Source: Vescimonas sanitatis
GTDB lineage: Bacteria; Bacillota; Clostridia; Oscillospirales; Oscillospiraceae
Length of the DNA: 64,000 bases
Assembly (NCBI RefSeq): GCF_049060325.1
Contig: NZ_JBMGPW010000010.1
Coordinates: forward strand, 56,445-120,444
Reading direction: 5' to 3'
The translations under genes and the position numbers were made by a program. Shown in pieces: positions 1 to 6,438 of this stretch (positions within the stretch are counted from its first letter, which is position 1; each line of letters opens with the position of its first letter). Under the pieces are notes generated by a model that saw only the letters and a list, made by a program, of their open reading frames with translations, was not told the origin of the DNA and searched no databases.

Positions 1-399
1 CTTCTCAAAGTGGATCGAAATACCCAGCCGGAGCAGTTCTCGCACGAACTGAATGTACTCCTGTGTGTTGCGTGCAAAGCGCGAGATCGATTTGCAGAGG
101 ACCCGGTCGATCTTTCCCTCTCGGCAATCGGCCATCATCCGGTTGAAATCATCTCGATTCCTTGCTTCCAGCCCGGAGATACCCTCATCGGCATAGATGT
201 CTACCATCTCCCAGTCCTCTTTACCGGCGATGTGCTTGGAGTAGAAGTCTACCTGGGCGATGTAGGAGTTGACCTGATCTTCGGAGTCACTGCTCACTCT
301 GGCGTAGGCTGCTACCCTCAGCTTTGCTTTTTCGGGGATTCTGGGGTCGATCACCGTGACCTGCGGAACTCTTGCTGTACTTATGTTTGTTTCCGTCAT
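1..399 (-). CDS. Large serine recombinase (resolvase/invertase family), N-terminal part
   Basis: The gene runs off the left edge, so only the first 133 codons are present. Its reverse translation starts MTETNISTARVPQ and carries AAYARVSSD near residue 34, where the second-half serine is the expected catalytic nucleophile. DEGISGLEARNRDDF and KSISRFARN follow, both hallmarks of the resolvase catalytic domain. The ATG at 399 is preceded by GAAAGGAGG about 11 bases upstream. In the TnpX/Tn4451 class such enzymes excise and integrate conjugative or mobilisable elements through a covalent phosphoserine link at short att cores. It is the last gene of the leftward gene set, as expected for the recombination end of an ICE. 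The C-terminal recombinase and zinc-ribbon domains cannot be seen. Confidence 0.93.
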   Translation of the reverse strand, partial: MTETNISTARVPQVTVIDPRIPEKAKLRVAAYARVSSDSEDQVNSYIAQVDFYSKHIAGKEDWEMVDIYADEGISGLEARNRDDFNRMMADCREGKIDRVLCKSISRFARNTQEYIQFVRELLRLGISIHFEK

Positions 400-521
400 A
401 TCTTTTTTGACCTCCTTTCAGCAACACACACTACCACAGTCCTTCCGCAATAGCCATTACCAACACCAACGAAAAAGAAGTGGAAAGACTGGGCAATCAG
501 CTATTCTCGTATAGAGCCTGT

Positions 522-677
522 TCAGGCGAACAGCAGAGTGGGACGGAGCTTGCGCTCCAGCTCAACGCGGGACTTCTCCGCCTCATCCACTGTCAGCAGG
601 CCCTTTTTGGTGAGCTGCTCCAGCAGCTTCAGCGCGGAAAGAAACACAAGGTTATCTTGAAGTTCTGTCTTAGTCAT
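522..677 (-). CDS. 51-aa SHOCT-like small protein
   Basis: A 51-residue ORF starts MTKTELQDNLVFLSALKLL and continues with a helical KKGLLTVDEAEKSRVEL stretch, matching the short C-terminal SHOCT helix pair (LKKLxxxGLITxEEFExxK). The ATG at 677 has GGAGGG eight bases upstream. A GC-rich inverted repeat, GGGGCCG at 700-706 with CGGCCCC at 725-731, lies just before that ribosome binding site. Such short SHOCT proteins often sit beside serine recombinases in Clostridia mobile elements, possibly as oligomerisation or accessory factors; the function is not known. It lies between the recombinase and the PemK toxin on the same strand. Confidence 0.75.
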   Translation of the reverse strand: MTKTELQDNLVFLSALKLLEQLTKKGLLTVDEAEKSRVELERKLRPTLLFA

Positions 678-792
678 AAAAGCACCCTCCTGTTATGGAG
701 GGGCCGCCCACCGGAGCCGATGAACGGCCCCGATCGTATGTTTCTTCTTCCTGGTCTATCTTTAAATGGCGGTATCCTGCGTGCGGGTAAAA

Positions 793-1176
793 TCAGATGG
801 TATTATAGATTGGGAGAAGCCCAACGCTGACTTCCAGCGCATGGTCAAGCTTGCACATTTGGTCTTCTCCAAGAGAACCAAGCTTATCCCTCAATCTGCT
901 TTTATCGATGGTGCGAAGCTGCTCCAGCAGGATGATAGAGTCGCGGTAAAGACCTGGGACTGGAGCATCCAGGTTCACATGAGTAGGAAGTTTATGCTTA
1001 CCTTTCCGGCTGGTGATCGCGGCTGCGATCACTGTGGGACTGTGCCGGTTGCCCACATTGTTCTGCAGAATGACCACAGGACGGATTCCGCCCTGCTCGG
1101 AGCCAACTACCGGCCGCAGGTCTGCATAGTAGATATCACCCCGGCGGATGTCCTCTTTGCGGTATGTTTCCATCAT
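793..1176 (-). CDS. PemK/MazF-family mRNA endoribonuclease toxin, without a recognisable antitoxin
   Basis: The product has the PemK/MazF fold signature: RRGDIYYADLRPVVGSEQGG near the N-terminus, RPVVILQNN, then PTVIAAAITS and a later LLEQLRTIDKSRL. In the family the R/GSEQGG loop and the T/S of the AAITS strand line the RNA-cleaving site. The best starts are the ATGs at 1176 and 1173, because GGGGGT lies at 1182-1187; a GTG at 1182 would overlap that site. MazF toxins cleave mRNA at short single-stranded motifs and are normally paired with a small upstream antitoxin. Here the upstream 700 bases hold no antitoxin-sized intact ORF and the downstream gene is SHOCT-like, so this is an orphan toxin, possibly an accessory regulator of the recombination module. 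Confidence 0.9.
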   Translation of the reverse strand: MMETYRKEDIRRGDIYYADLRPVVGSEQGGIRPVVILQNNVGNRHSPTVIAAAITSRKGKHKLPTHVNLDAPVPGLYRDSIILLEQLRTIDKSRLRDKLGSLGEDQMCKLDHALEVSVGLLPIYNTI

Positions 1177-1214
1177 TTGCACCCCCTGTTTTTCTGGCTT
1201 AATACCACAAAAAT

Positions 1215-1244
1215 AGGGACCGCTTCTCTGATAACCAGATCCCT
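1215..1244 (-). terminator. Weak intrinsic terminator or attenuator upstream of the PemK gene
   Basis: Read leftward, AGGGA and TCCCT (1240-1244 and 1215-1219) form a short stem with a second pair inside it, followed at once by ATTTTTGTGG. It lies about 40 bases before the PemK start. It would either end a transcript made across the gene-less segment to its right or attenuate PemK. The stem is short, so the call is tentative. Confidence 0.4.
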
Positions 1245-1723
1245 TGCAGGATTGGAATGGTAACTCATACAGCAGTCATTCCGGTCAGTGAAAGGGCTGG
1301 CATAGAGCAGAAGCGATCCCCATTGCTTCTGATATTAAGACTTCACATTCGTGTTGTCTTTCTTTGGCGCTCGTATTCGACACTACTTCCCCAAGCGCAG
1401 GAGACTGTGCCACTGGCATCAGCTCCATAGGGCGACCATCTGAACCGCGGCTGGCTTCACCGCGTCATGGGACTCTCACCCCCGGCAGGATCTCTGTCGG
1501 CCGCCCTCATTGCTTGATCCCCATTTCGGTGGGGGCTGTGACTGGACGGAAGTATCATTGTCCCTGACGGAATCGTTGCGATACAGCTTGCCACAGGCTG
1601 TTTTGTGGACGGATGGACCCGCTTGGCACCTTATTTGGCCGTCGTTGATAGATGGTGATCAGCTGATTGACAAAACCGAACAAAAATGTATAGGTGTCTT
1701 CGTTTTCAACCCATGCCGCTCAT

Positions 1724-1870
1724 CTACAGGTGGTCTTGGCGCATCCTCCAGCGTCGCTTGCTTTTTTCAAAAGCCCCGTCAGGAAAGTATTCAGACAATC
1801 GGATATTTGGTTTTCAAGGAACAAGTGAGAAGCAGTTCCTTCTCGCTTGTATAGGGGAAGATGTCGGCAT
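1724..1870 (-). pseudogene. 48-codon small ORF interrupted by an in-frame UGA
   Basis: An ATG at 1870 follows GGAGGG at a spacing of eight and starts MPTSSPIQARRNCFSLVP. Codon 19 is TGA, after which the same frame continues with coding-like sequence (KPNIRLSEYFPDGAF, then KSKRRWRMRQDHL) to a TAG at 1724. One base change, TGG to TGA, would account for the stop. The ribosome binding site and the length of the reopened frame suggest a recently broken small gene, downstream of and co-directional with the sigma-like gene. No family is recognised. Confidence 0.4.
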
Positions 1871-1888
1871 TTTAATAACCCTCCAATT

Positions 1889-2329
1889 TCAATTTTCCAA
1901 AAGTTTTTTCAATTGCTTGAGGATGCGGACTTTCCGCTTATGGACCGCAGGCTGAGAGATTCCAAGCTCCCCTGCGTAATCCAGTTCGCTTTGGCCCTCA
2001 AAAAACAAACCCTGCACCAAAGCTTGATCCGCAGCAGACAACGCTGAAATCGCTTGGTACAGGGCCTCTTTCTTCATTTGTTCAAGGACGATATGTTCCG
2101 GAGTGTTGATGGCATCAATAAACTCCCGGAAATTTTCATAGGCGCCATCCTGACCGCCGATCATCCCGCTCATCTGGATCTCATGGTCAAAAAAACTCTG
2201 ATCATTGTCCTTGATATTCCACCGGGTTCTGCAGTAAGTACGATAGACCTCCTCGGTCACCATGACTTCTTCATATTCCCGAGTGCAGGTGTTAAAAACA
2301 ATAAGGGTAAACTTCCCGTTGGATTCCAT
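1889..2329 (-). CDS. Sigma-70-like regulator with a C-terminal region-4-type HTH
   Basis: The protein has about 146 residues. Its last 60 hold a sigma region-4-like helix-turn-helix: ISALSAADQALVQGLFFEGQS, then ELDYAGELGISQPAVHKRK and a basic tail. The N-terminal half is acidic and aromatic and does not show a clear region 2, so it resembles the short ICE and phage sigma-like factors of the Tn916 Orf7 type rather than a full ECF sigma factor. The ATG at 2329 is chosen over an upstream TTG because GGAGG lies eight bases before it. A 16-bp perfect inverted repeat sits immediately upstream of that site. It probably activates transfer or recombination genes of the element; the target promoters are unknown. 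Confidence 0.8.
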   Translation of the reverse strand: MESNGKFTLIVFNTCTREYEEVMVTEEVYRTYCRTRWNIKDNDQSFFDHEIQMSGMIGGQDGAYENFREFIDAINTPEHIVLEQMKKEALYQAISALSAADQALVQGLFFEGQSELDYAGELGISQPAVHKRKVRILKQLKKLLEN

Positions 2330-2344
2330 GTGCCTTTCCTCCAA

Positions 2345-2381
2345 ATTTCAAGATTTTGATGGCGAATCAAAATCTTGAAAT
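2345..2381. promoter_or_regulatory. 16-bp perfect inverted repeat ahead of the sigma-like gene
   Basis: The left arm ATTTCAAGATTTTGAT (2345-2360) is exactly complementary to ATCAAAATCTTGAAAT (2366-2381), with a 5-base GGCGA loop. It abuts the GGAGG of the sigma-like gene. It could be a dimer operator, for instance autoregulation, or an RNA hairpin that controls transcription or translation of that gene. It lacks a following T-tract in either direction, apart from a TTT just before the ribosome binding site. Confidence 0.6.
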
Positions 2382-2446
2382 CAGGGGTACTCGGCAATAT
2401 AAGCCTCCCAGCCCATGCCGGCCCTCCCAATGCCGGGCAGAAAAAT

Positions 2447-2540
2447 AGCCGGGGACGCATTTCTGCATCCCCGGCTGATCCCTGCCGCCATATTGCGGCA
2501 GGAATACAGCGGGCCGGGACACTTTACAGCGTCCCGGCCC
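2447..2540. other. Three tandem GC-rich hairpins
   Basis: Three consecutive stem-loops fill the gap between two regulator genes. AGCCGGGGA-C-GCA pairs with TGC-A-TCCCCGGCT (2447-2459 with 2464-2476). CCTGCCGC pairs with GCGGCAGG (2481-2488 with 2495-2502). GGGCCGGGAC pairs with GTCCCGGCCC (2511-2520 with 2531-2540). None has a clear U-tract. They may insulate the two transcription units, act as a terminator cluster for the ArpU-like gene, or form an RNA. The rest of the gap (2541-2645) shows nothing else. Confidence 0.5.
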
Positions 2541-2645
2541 TTGTCAGCTGGTCCTATTCATTTTTGCGCATACCTGCCACTGTACTGAGTATAGCAGAGG
2601 CAAAGTCGGAAGGGAGTAGGGATTTCGTCGGTTTTTCATCGGGAA

Positions 2646-3188
2646 TCAATCGGGATAAAGTCGGGGCATCTCCAATTCTTCCTGAAGTTCCGGCACAGCA
2701 TAACCAAAAAGGCAGAGGGACAATAAGAAGATCGCCTCACGCTTCCGGTCATAGAATACGCTTCGCTCCATATTCAACTCATCCAGCAGTTCCTTTTCTG
2801 TGCTGTTGAAACGGTGGATAAATTGTTTGGTCAGGATCTCATAGTAAAGTTCCCCCCGGTCAGGGTATCGTTTCAAGCGGAGAAGGGCACGGTCGATCAC
2901 ATCCACCAGCATCCGGTTTTCCATCACGCAGCAGACCCGTTCCTCAAACTCCTGCAGATCCATATCCGGGGCGAAACTCTGTAGATAGATAAGCCCGGTA
3001 TCAGCGTCTTGAGCACCCAGCTCCCAGGCATACTCATGCAGTTCTTCCATCCGCTCACTGAGGACCCACACCACATCCCGGTAGATTTTCAAAATCAGCT
3101 TTACCCGATGATAGGCCAGTTGGCTGTCAAATCCAAGGGTCGCCATCTGTCTTTTGCATTTCTGCACAGTGGCGCTTTCTTTCCTCAT
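2646..3188 (-). CDS. ArpU/sigma-like transcriptional regulator
   Basis: This is a 180-aa, strongly charged, all-helical protein. It starts MRKESATVQKCKRQMATLGF and ends with a likely DNA-binding segment, STEKELLDELNMERSVFYDR, followed by KREAIFLLSLCLFGY. That layout, a long helical front and an HTH ending in a YDRKREAI turn, resembles phage and ICE late-gene activators of the ArpU/RinA group. A GAAGGAGGAG site precedes the ATG at 3188. Two such factors in tandem, with the sigma-like gene 300 bp downstream, suggest a regulatory cascade for the element. The family assignment is by pattern, not by search. Confidence 0.7.
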   Translation of the reverse strand: MRKESATVQKCKRQMATLGFDSQLAYHRVKLILKIYRDVVWVLSERMEELHEYAWELGAQDADTGLIYLQSFAPDMDLQEFEERVCCVMENRMLVDVIDRALLRLKRYPDRGELYYEILTKQFIHRFNSTEKELLDELNMERSVFYDRKREAIFLLSLCLFGYAVPELQEELEMPRLYPD

Positions 3189-3304
3189 GCCATTCTCCTC
3201 CTTCCTTGTTCGCTAAGCTGCGAACAAAATGCATACAACAAAGCCTGCGAACAGCGGAGCGGCTGCGCCCCTCTCTCAGGAGGAGGGGCCTTGCCGTACC
3301 AAAC

Positions 3305-3919
3305 TTATATGAGATTGCGTGTTTCCAACCGAATACGCATGGCCTGCTTGGAGACTTGGAAGATCCGAGCCATTTCCGCAACCAGATGTTCATGGCTTCT
3401 GCCTGCGCGCAAACGGTAAAAACTCCTTTTTATTTGCGGCAAGGGCATGAGGAGAGCAGTAGCCAAGGCGTCAGCCTGCCATTCGACCAGACCATAGCTT
3501 TCATCCAAAGATGTTTTTCCTTCATAGGCAGCCACATCGCCTGTGCCAGAATACAGCTTCTGGTGCAGGACCCAGTGCCCCAGTTCGTGGGCGCAGGTGA
3601 ACCGCAGCCTGCCGAGGAGCCTGTCCACACAAAGCCGCTCCTCCACTAAGATCGTTCCAGCTTTGACGGCGATCAAGCGGTAGCGTTTTTCATCTTGGTC
3701 ATACAAAATGGCAGCGCCCTCATCGAAAATTGTTTCCCCAAGGATGCTCCCGTTCTTGCGTAGGCAATGATATTCCAGAGTTAGATCAAACTTGGTTTCT
3801 ATGATAGTTTCAATGGGGACTGCCTGGGGAGGTCCGTCCAACAAAGCGGGATCGTACTCTTGCAGGATCTTCCGTCCAATGGTTTCAATTGCGTCCAATC
3901 GATACTTTGGTACAGACAA
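3305..3919 (-). CDS. ImmA/IrrE-family metallo-endopeptidase
   Basis: The 204-aa protein has the gluzincin motif CAHELGHWVLH (HELGH at 111-115), and EWQADALATALLMP about 30 residues later supplies the expected third zinc ligand (Glu146). The start is a TTG at 3919 preceded by a GGGGGG site. In ICEBs1 the ImmA protease cleaves the XRE repressor ImmR after DNA damage or quorum signals and so induces excision and transfer. The gene lies 12 bases downstream of an XRE repressor gene on the same strand, which is the canonical pairing. It should be cytoplasmic; no signal peptide or membrane segment is present. Confidence 0.9.
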   Translation of the reverse strand: MSVPKYRLDAIETIGRKILQEYDPALLDGPPQAVPIETIIETKFDLTLEYHCLRKNGSILGETIFDEGAAILYDQDEKRYRLIAVKAGTILVEERLCVDRLLGRLRFTCAHELGHWVLHQKLYSGTGDVAAYEGKTSLDESYGLVEWQADALATALLMPLPQIKRSFYRLRAGRSHEHLVAEMARIFQVSKQAMRIRLETRNLI

Positions 3920-3931
3920 GAAAATCCCCCC

Positions 3932-4291
3932 TTAGTTCTGGCGGTTCTGCAACATTTCCATAAATGCTTTCCATTCCTCATCGGTAGCATCTACTTCTTT
4001 TGCCACTCTCAATGCTGCGCGGACGATGTCATGTTGGCGGATATAGTCAGGTAGATCGGCCGGAACTGTCTTCCTGGAATCTGCGGCTAAATCCAGCAGT
4101 ATTTCATGCTCCTGCTTATCCAATTCCAGAAAAGAAGAGATACGCTCTACAAACGCTTCCTCTGGCGCCGGCCGGCGCCCCTGCTCAATATCACACAGGT
4201 ACCCATTGGAGATACCGAGGTGTTTCGCGGTATCCCGGAGGTTTAATTTGGCCTCTTTGCGCCGTGTGCTGATGAAAGATCCAAAGGTCAC
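3932..4291 (-). CDS. XRE-family repressor, ImmR-like partner of the ImmA protease
   Basis: The product is 119 aa. An N-terminal helix-turn-helix spans about residues 5-60 (SFISTRRKEAKLNLRDTA, then LGISNGYLCDIEQGRR, the typical XRE recognition helix). An acidic helical C-terminal part follows that is likely to be dimerising and protease-sensitive. The start is GTG at 4291 with GGAGGG before it. The gene begins the regulatory pair and has its own promoter with a LexA-like box. By analogy with ICEBs1 it would repress excision and transfer genes until cleaved by the metalloprotease encoded just downstream. Confidence 0.88.
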   Translation of the reverse strand: MTFGSFISTRRKEAKLNLRDTAKHLGISNGYLCDIEQGRRPAPEEAFVERISSFLELDKQEHEILLDLAADSRKTVPADLPDYIRQHDIVRAALRVAKEVDATDEEWKAFMEMLQNRQN

Positions 4292-4341
4292 TGGTATCCC
4301 TCCTTCATAGAGTTTCGCTGGTTTGCGAACATCTTGTTTAT

Positions 4342-4370
4342 ATTATAGCCAGTACATCTGTTCGATACAA
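4342..4370 (-). promoter_or_regulatory. Sigma-A-type promoter for the XRE-ImmA pair
   Basis: On the minus strand a perfect TATAAT (+ strand 4342-4347) is separated by exactly 17 bases from TTGTAT (+ strand 4365-4370). Transcription would start near 4335 and read into the GTG start at 4291. A short inverted repeat, TTCGC-AAACCA-GCGAA, lies between the promoter and the ribosome binding site and is a possible repressor operator. Confidence 0.75.
4351..4364 (-). promoter_or_regulatory. LexA/DinR-like box in the promoter spacer
   Basis: CGAACAGATGTACT, read on the minus strand, matches the Bacillus-type SOS consensus CGAACRNRYGTTYC at 12 of 14 positions and lies wholly between the -35 and -10 of the XRE promoter. 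LexA bound there would block the promoter, and DNA damage would release it. This is a pattern match only. Confidence 0.5.
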
Positions 4371-4382
4371 GGATAAAAAAGG

Positions 4383-4428
4383 AAACGGAGGTCAGGTGTT
4401 AAAATTTCATAACACCTGACCTCCGTTT
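4383..4428 (-). terminator. Strong intrinsic terminator after the WYL gene
   Basis: AAACGGAGGTCAGGTGTTA (4383-4401) pairs perfectly over 19 bp with TAACACCTGACCTCCGTTT (4410-4428) around an 8-base loop. Read leftward it is followed by CCTTTTTTATCC. The stop codon of the WYL gene lies at its foot. It separates cargo transcription on the right from the XRE promoter on the left. Confidence 0.9.
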
Positions 4429-5390
4429 TAGAGAAAACTGCGGGCGATCCGCTTCATTTCTTCCACACACTCCTGGGGTGCTATGATCTGAATACCGCCC
4501 ATAAATTTGAAGACCCAGCCGTAAAAGGTGCTGCTTGGATCGACTTCGATTTTTGCAGCAAAGTGTTCCTCGTCATATGGACGAGTGGGTACAGATTCTC
4601 CATAATGGTCTATGATGGTTTTCATCAGCTTGTTCTCGCAGAGCAGTTCAACAGAAATCGTGCGGTCAGCAGCAAACATATCAACGATCTTGTTGGTGTA
4701 GCCCGCCACATCAAAGCCTTCATCGGGGGTAAAGCCGGAGGGAAGTATCTTGATCCCCGACAGGCGGTCTACTCGGAAATGGGCCATCCGCTGGTGCTTG
4801 TAAGAAAAGCCAATCAGGTAATAGTGGTCATTCTTCCATTCCAAAGCATAAGGGTCCAGTTTATAGAGGTAACCGCCATGCTTGAGAACTCGTTTTTTCT
4901 CGGGCGTATATTCATAATACTGGAACTGTACCTGCCGCTTTTCCAAAATCGCCGTTTGGATGGCATCAATGATGTAATAGACTTGCTCATTGTCCGGTTT
5001 CACCCGACTGGATAAGCTGGCGAACTGCCGAAGCTGCTCTGCCTGATATGTGCCGGCTAAACGGCATAATTTCTGTACCAGTTCCTCGGATTTCTTTGCA
5101 GAAATGATCTTCGAGGATGCTACTGCATCTGTCAGCATTTTCAGTTCTGGATACTCAAACAGGCGGCTTCCCATAAAATATTGGTTTTGGGTACTTTTGA
5201 CCACCACAATATCAATCCCTGCATCGATCAGCGCATTGGTATCTGCGTAAACAGTCTGCCGCACTGCCTGAATTCCTTTTCCATTCAGATGGGCAATGAT
5301 GTCAGACACTGTGGCGGGATGGTTTTCATCGGTCCGCTCATAGAGAAACCGGAGTAATTCCAGTATCCGCATATTTGTTGAATTCTGCAT
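4428..5390 (-). CDS. WYL-domain transcriptional regulator
   Basis: A 320-aa protein with an N-terminal winged HTH (about residues 5-65: RILELLRFLYERTDENHPAT, DIIAHLNGKGIQ, RQTVYADTNALIDAGIDI). A WYL domain covers about 145-215, with YIIDAIQTAILEKRQVQFQYY and LEWKNDHYYLIGFS, then MAHFRVDRLSGI. The C-terminal WCX part follows. WYL proteins bind nucleic-acid-derived or other ligands and often repress or activate defence and phage-related loci. It is the final gene of the leftward cargo run, 28 bases past a small membrane protein gene, and ends in a strong terminator, so it may feed back on the cargo. The ATG at 5390 is preceded by GAGGAGG. Confidence 0.92.
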   Translation of the reverse strand: MQNSTNMRILELLRFLYERTDENHPATVSDIIAHLNGKGIQAVRQTVYADTNALIDAGIDIVVVKSTQNQYFMGSRLFEYPELKMLTDAVASSKIISAKKSEELVQKLCRLAGTYQAEQLRQFASLSSRVKPDNEQVYYIIDAIQTAILEKRQVQFQYYEYTPEKKRVLKHGGYLYKLDPYALEWKNDHYYLIGFSYKHQRMAHFRVDRLSGIKILPSGFTPDEGFDVAGYTNKIVDMFAADRTISVELLCENKLMKTIIDHYGESVPTRPYDEEHFAAKIEVDPSSTFYGWVFKFMGGIQIIAPQECVEEMKRIARSFL

Positions 5391-5418
5391 ACTTCACCTC
5401 CTCGATTCTTAAAATGGC

Positions 5419-5559
5419 CTATTTTGTATGGTGTCCAGCCCCAAAGACCAGAAGCAGGGCGACAGCACAGAGAAGCAGGCCAATCCAATTTCGATCCATA
5501 ATCAGCTTGATCACCGCCACAAGCAGCAGTCCGCCCACCAGGAGCACAACGCCGTTCAT
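5419..5559 (-). CDS. 46-aa membrane protein with two TM segments
   Basis: The 46-residue ORF (start MNGVVLLVGGLLLVAVIKLI, end FGAGHHTK) is two hydrophobic helices joined by a short MDRNW turn. GGGAGG lies seven bases before the ATG, and the start codon directly follows the TGA of the upstream DUF4261 gene, so translation is coupled. Very small two-helix membrane proteins are common as immunity factors against membrane-acting toxins. That role is inferred from the surrounding array; no family is recognised. The size puts it below most gene-calling cutoffs. Confidence 0.65.
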   Translation of the reverse strand: MNGVVLLVGGLLLVAVIKLIMDRNWIGLLLCAVALLLVFGAGHHTK

Positions 5560-6438
5560 TCAGCGTCCTCCCGAGGCATAGTTCCCCATGTGGATGTCCA
5601 GCACCTCTCTGGGCGGCTGGATCAGGGCGTCCTCATACTGGCACTTCCACTGGATCTCCCGGCTCATCTGGCCATCCGCCACGCCGTCTATGGTTTCACC
5701 ATCCTCAATGGGATTATCATGCTTCAGAATATAGGACGCAACATTATAGGCGTGGTTTACCACCCAGTTTGGGTCCATGTCGTGGAAGTGGTACTGGAGG
5801 TCGGGCAGAAACAGGGTACTCATGCCCACCGTGTCGATGAGCATATCCTCAGTGCCCTCAATGTTAAAGAAGCGGACATTGACCCCAAAGCGGATGAACC
5901 GATCCGGACCCTCAATCTGATGGGAGCGTACATCCTCTGCCAGAAACAGCTTGCCGCAGTTCTGGAAATAGAATGCCTCACAGGTGGGGTACAGCTCCGC
6001 CAGAGCCTCCAAAAAGTCGGCGTCCAGGTTGGCACGCTCCAGCGCCGGAAGCGCCGCAGCCAGCATATCGGTGGCTACCACCTGATATTTGCACTCCCGG
6101 AAGATCCGCTCCCGGTCCTCCTGGCAGTCCCACATCTGGCTCATCAGGAAGGCATCAAAGCCATTGCCCTTGAACTTGTCGCATTTCATCACCATCAGCT
6201 GCACCGGGCATTTTCCGTCCTTGAACTCTGCAATATGCTCCTGTGCGGAAAAGCCAGCCATTTTCTTATCATAACAGAAGCACTCTGTTGATCCGATGTG
6301 CTTCTCCATTACGGCAGTCATTTTTTCTTTATCCGGCATTTCTACCGGCTCTTTGAACAGCATCTGAATGAGATAGGGGCCACCGGACTGGGGGCCTTTT
6401 TTGTCGTCCAGATTTTGCTGGAAAGCTTTATTGCTCAT
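5560..6438 (-). CDS. DUF4261-family protein (immunity-type)
   Basis: 292 aa from the ATG at 6438, chosen because AAGGAGG lies seven bases upstream; a longer frame has no such site. The body has the DUF4261 look: an early PYLIQMLFKEPVEMPDKEK, a central IFRECKYQVVATDML, then RFFNIEGTEDMLIDTVGMS and HAYNVASYIL near the C-terminus. DUF4261 occurs in polymorphic-toxin neighbourhoods, usually as a candidate immunity domain. The same domain is repeated inside the 2065-aa protein of this window. The start overlaps the stop of the upstream gene as ATGA, showing an operon. Confidence 0.82.
   Translation of the reverse strand: MSNKAFQQNLDDKKGPQSGGPYLIQMLFKEPVEMPDKEKMTAVMEKHIGSTECFCYDKKMAGFSAQEHIAEFKDGKCPVQLMVMKCDKFKGNGFDAFLMSQMWDCQEDRERIFRECKYQVVATDMLAAALPALERANLDADFLEALAELYPTCEAFYFQNCGKLFLAEDVRSHQIEGPDRFIRFGVNVRFFNIEGTEDMLIDTVGMSTLFLPDLQYHFHDMDPNWVVNHAYNVASYILKHDNPIEDGETIDGVADGQMSREIQWKCQYEDALIQPPREVLDIHMGNYASGGR

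Larger units (their letters stand above)
1177..1888. other. 712-bp stretch without an intact gene of 60 codons; possible structured RNA on the minus strand
   Basis: No minus-strand ORF of 60 codons exists here, and the plus-strand ORFs have no ribosome binding site or family resemblance. Read leftward the segment has several self-complementary blocks: CAGAAGCAAT/ATCGCTTCTG around a GGGG loop (1308-1331), CGCGG/CCGCG (about 1445-1466), GGG-GTGAGAGT-CCC (about 1468-1485) and AAGGAAC/GTTCCTT (about 1820-1845). The right end holds a short interrupted ORF, listed separately. The density of hairpins inside a mobile-element control region would suit a regulatory or structural RNA, but I recognise no named family. 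Group II intron, cobalamin riboswitch and tracr-like RNA were considered and not supported. Confidence 0.35.

Noticed and set aside
1360..1720. Group II intron or cobalamin riboswitch on the minus strand (GGTGAGAGTCCC and GCCACTG-like pieces)
   Set aside because: No domain V, no intron-encoded protein and no complete B12 box order were found; only isolated short matches.
1724..1870. Selenocysteine or recoded UGA in the small ORF
   Set aside because: No SECIS-like hairpin directly after the UGA and no selenoprotein context; a nonsense mutation is simpler.
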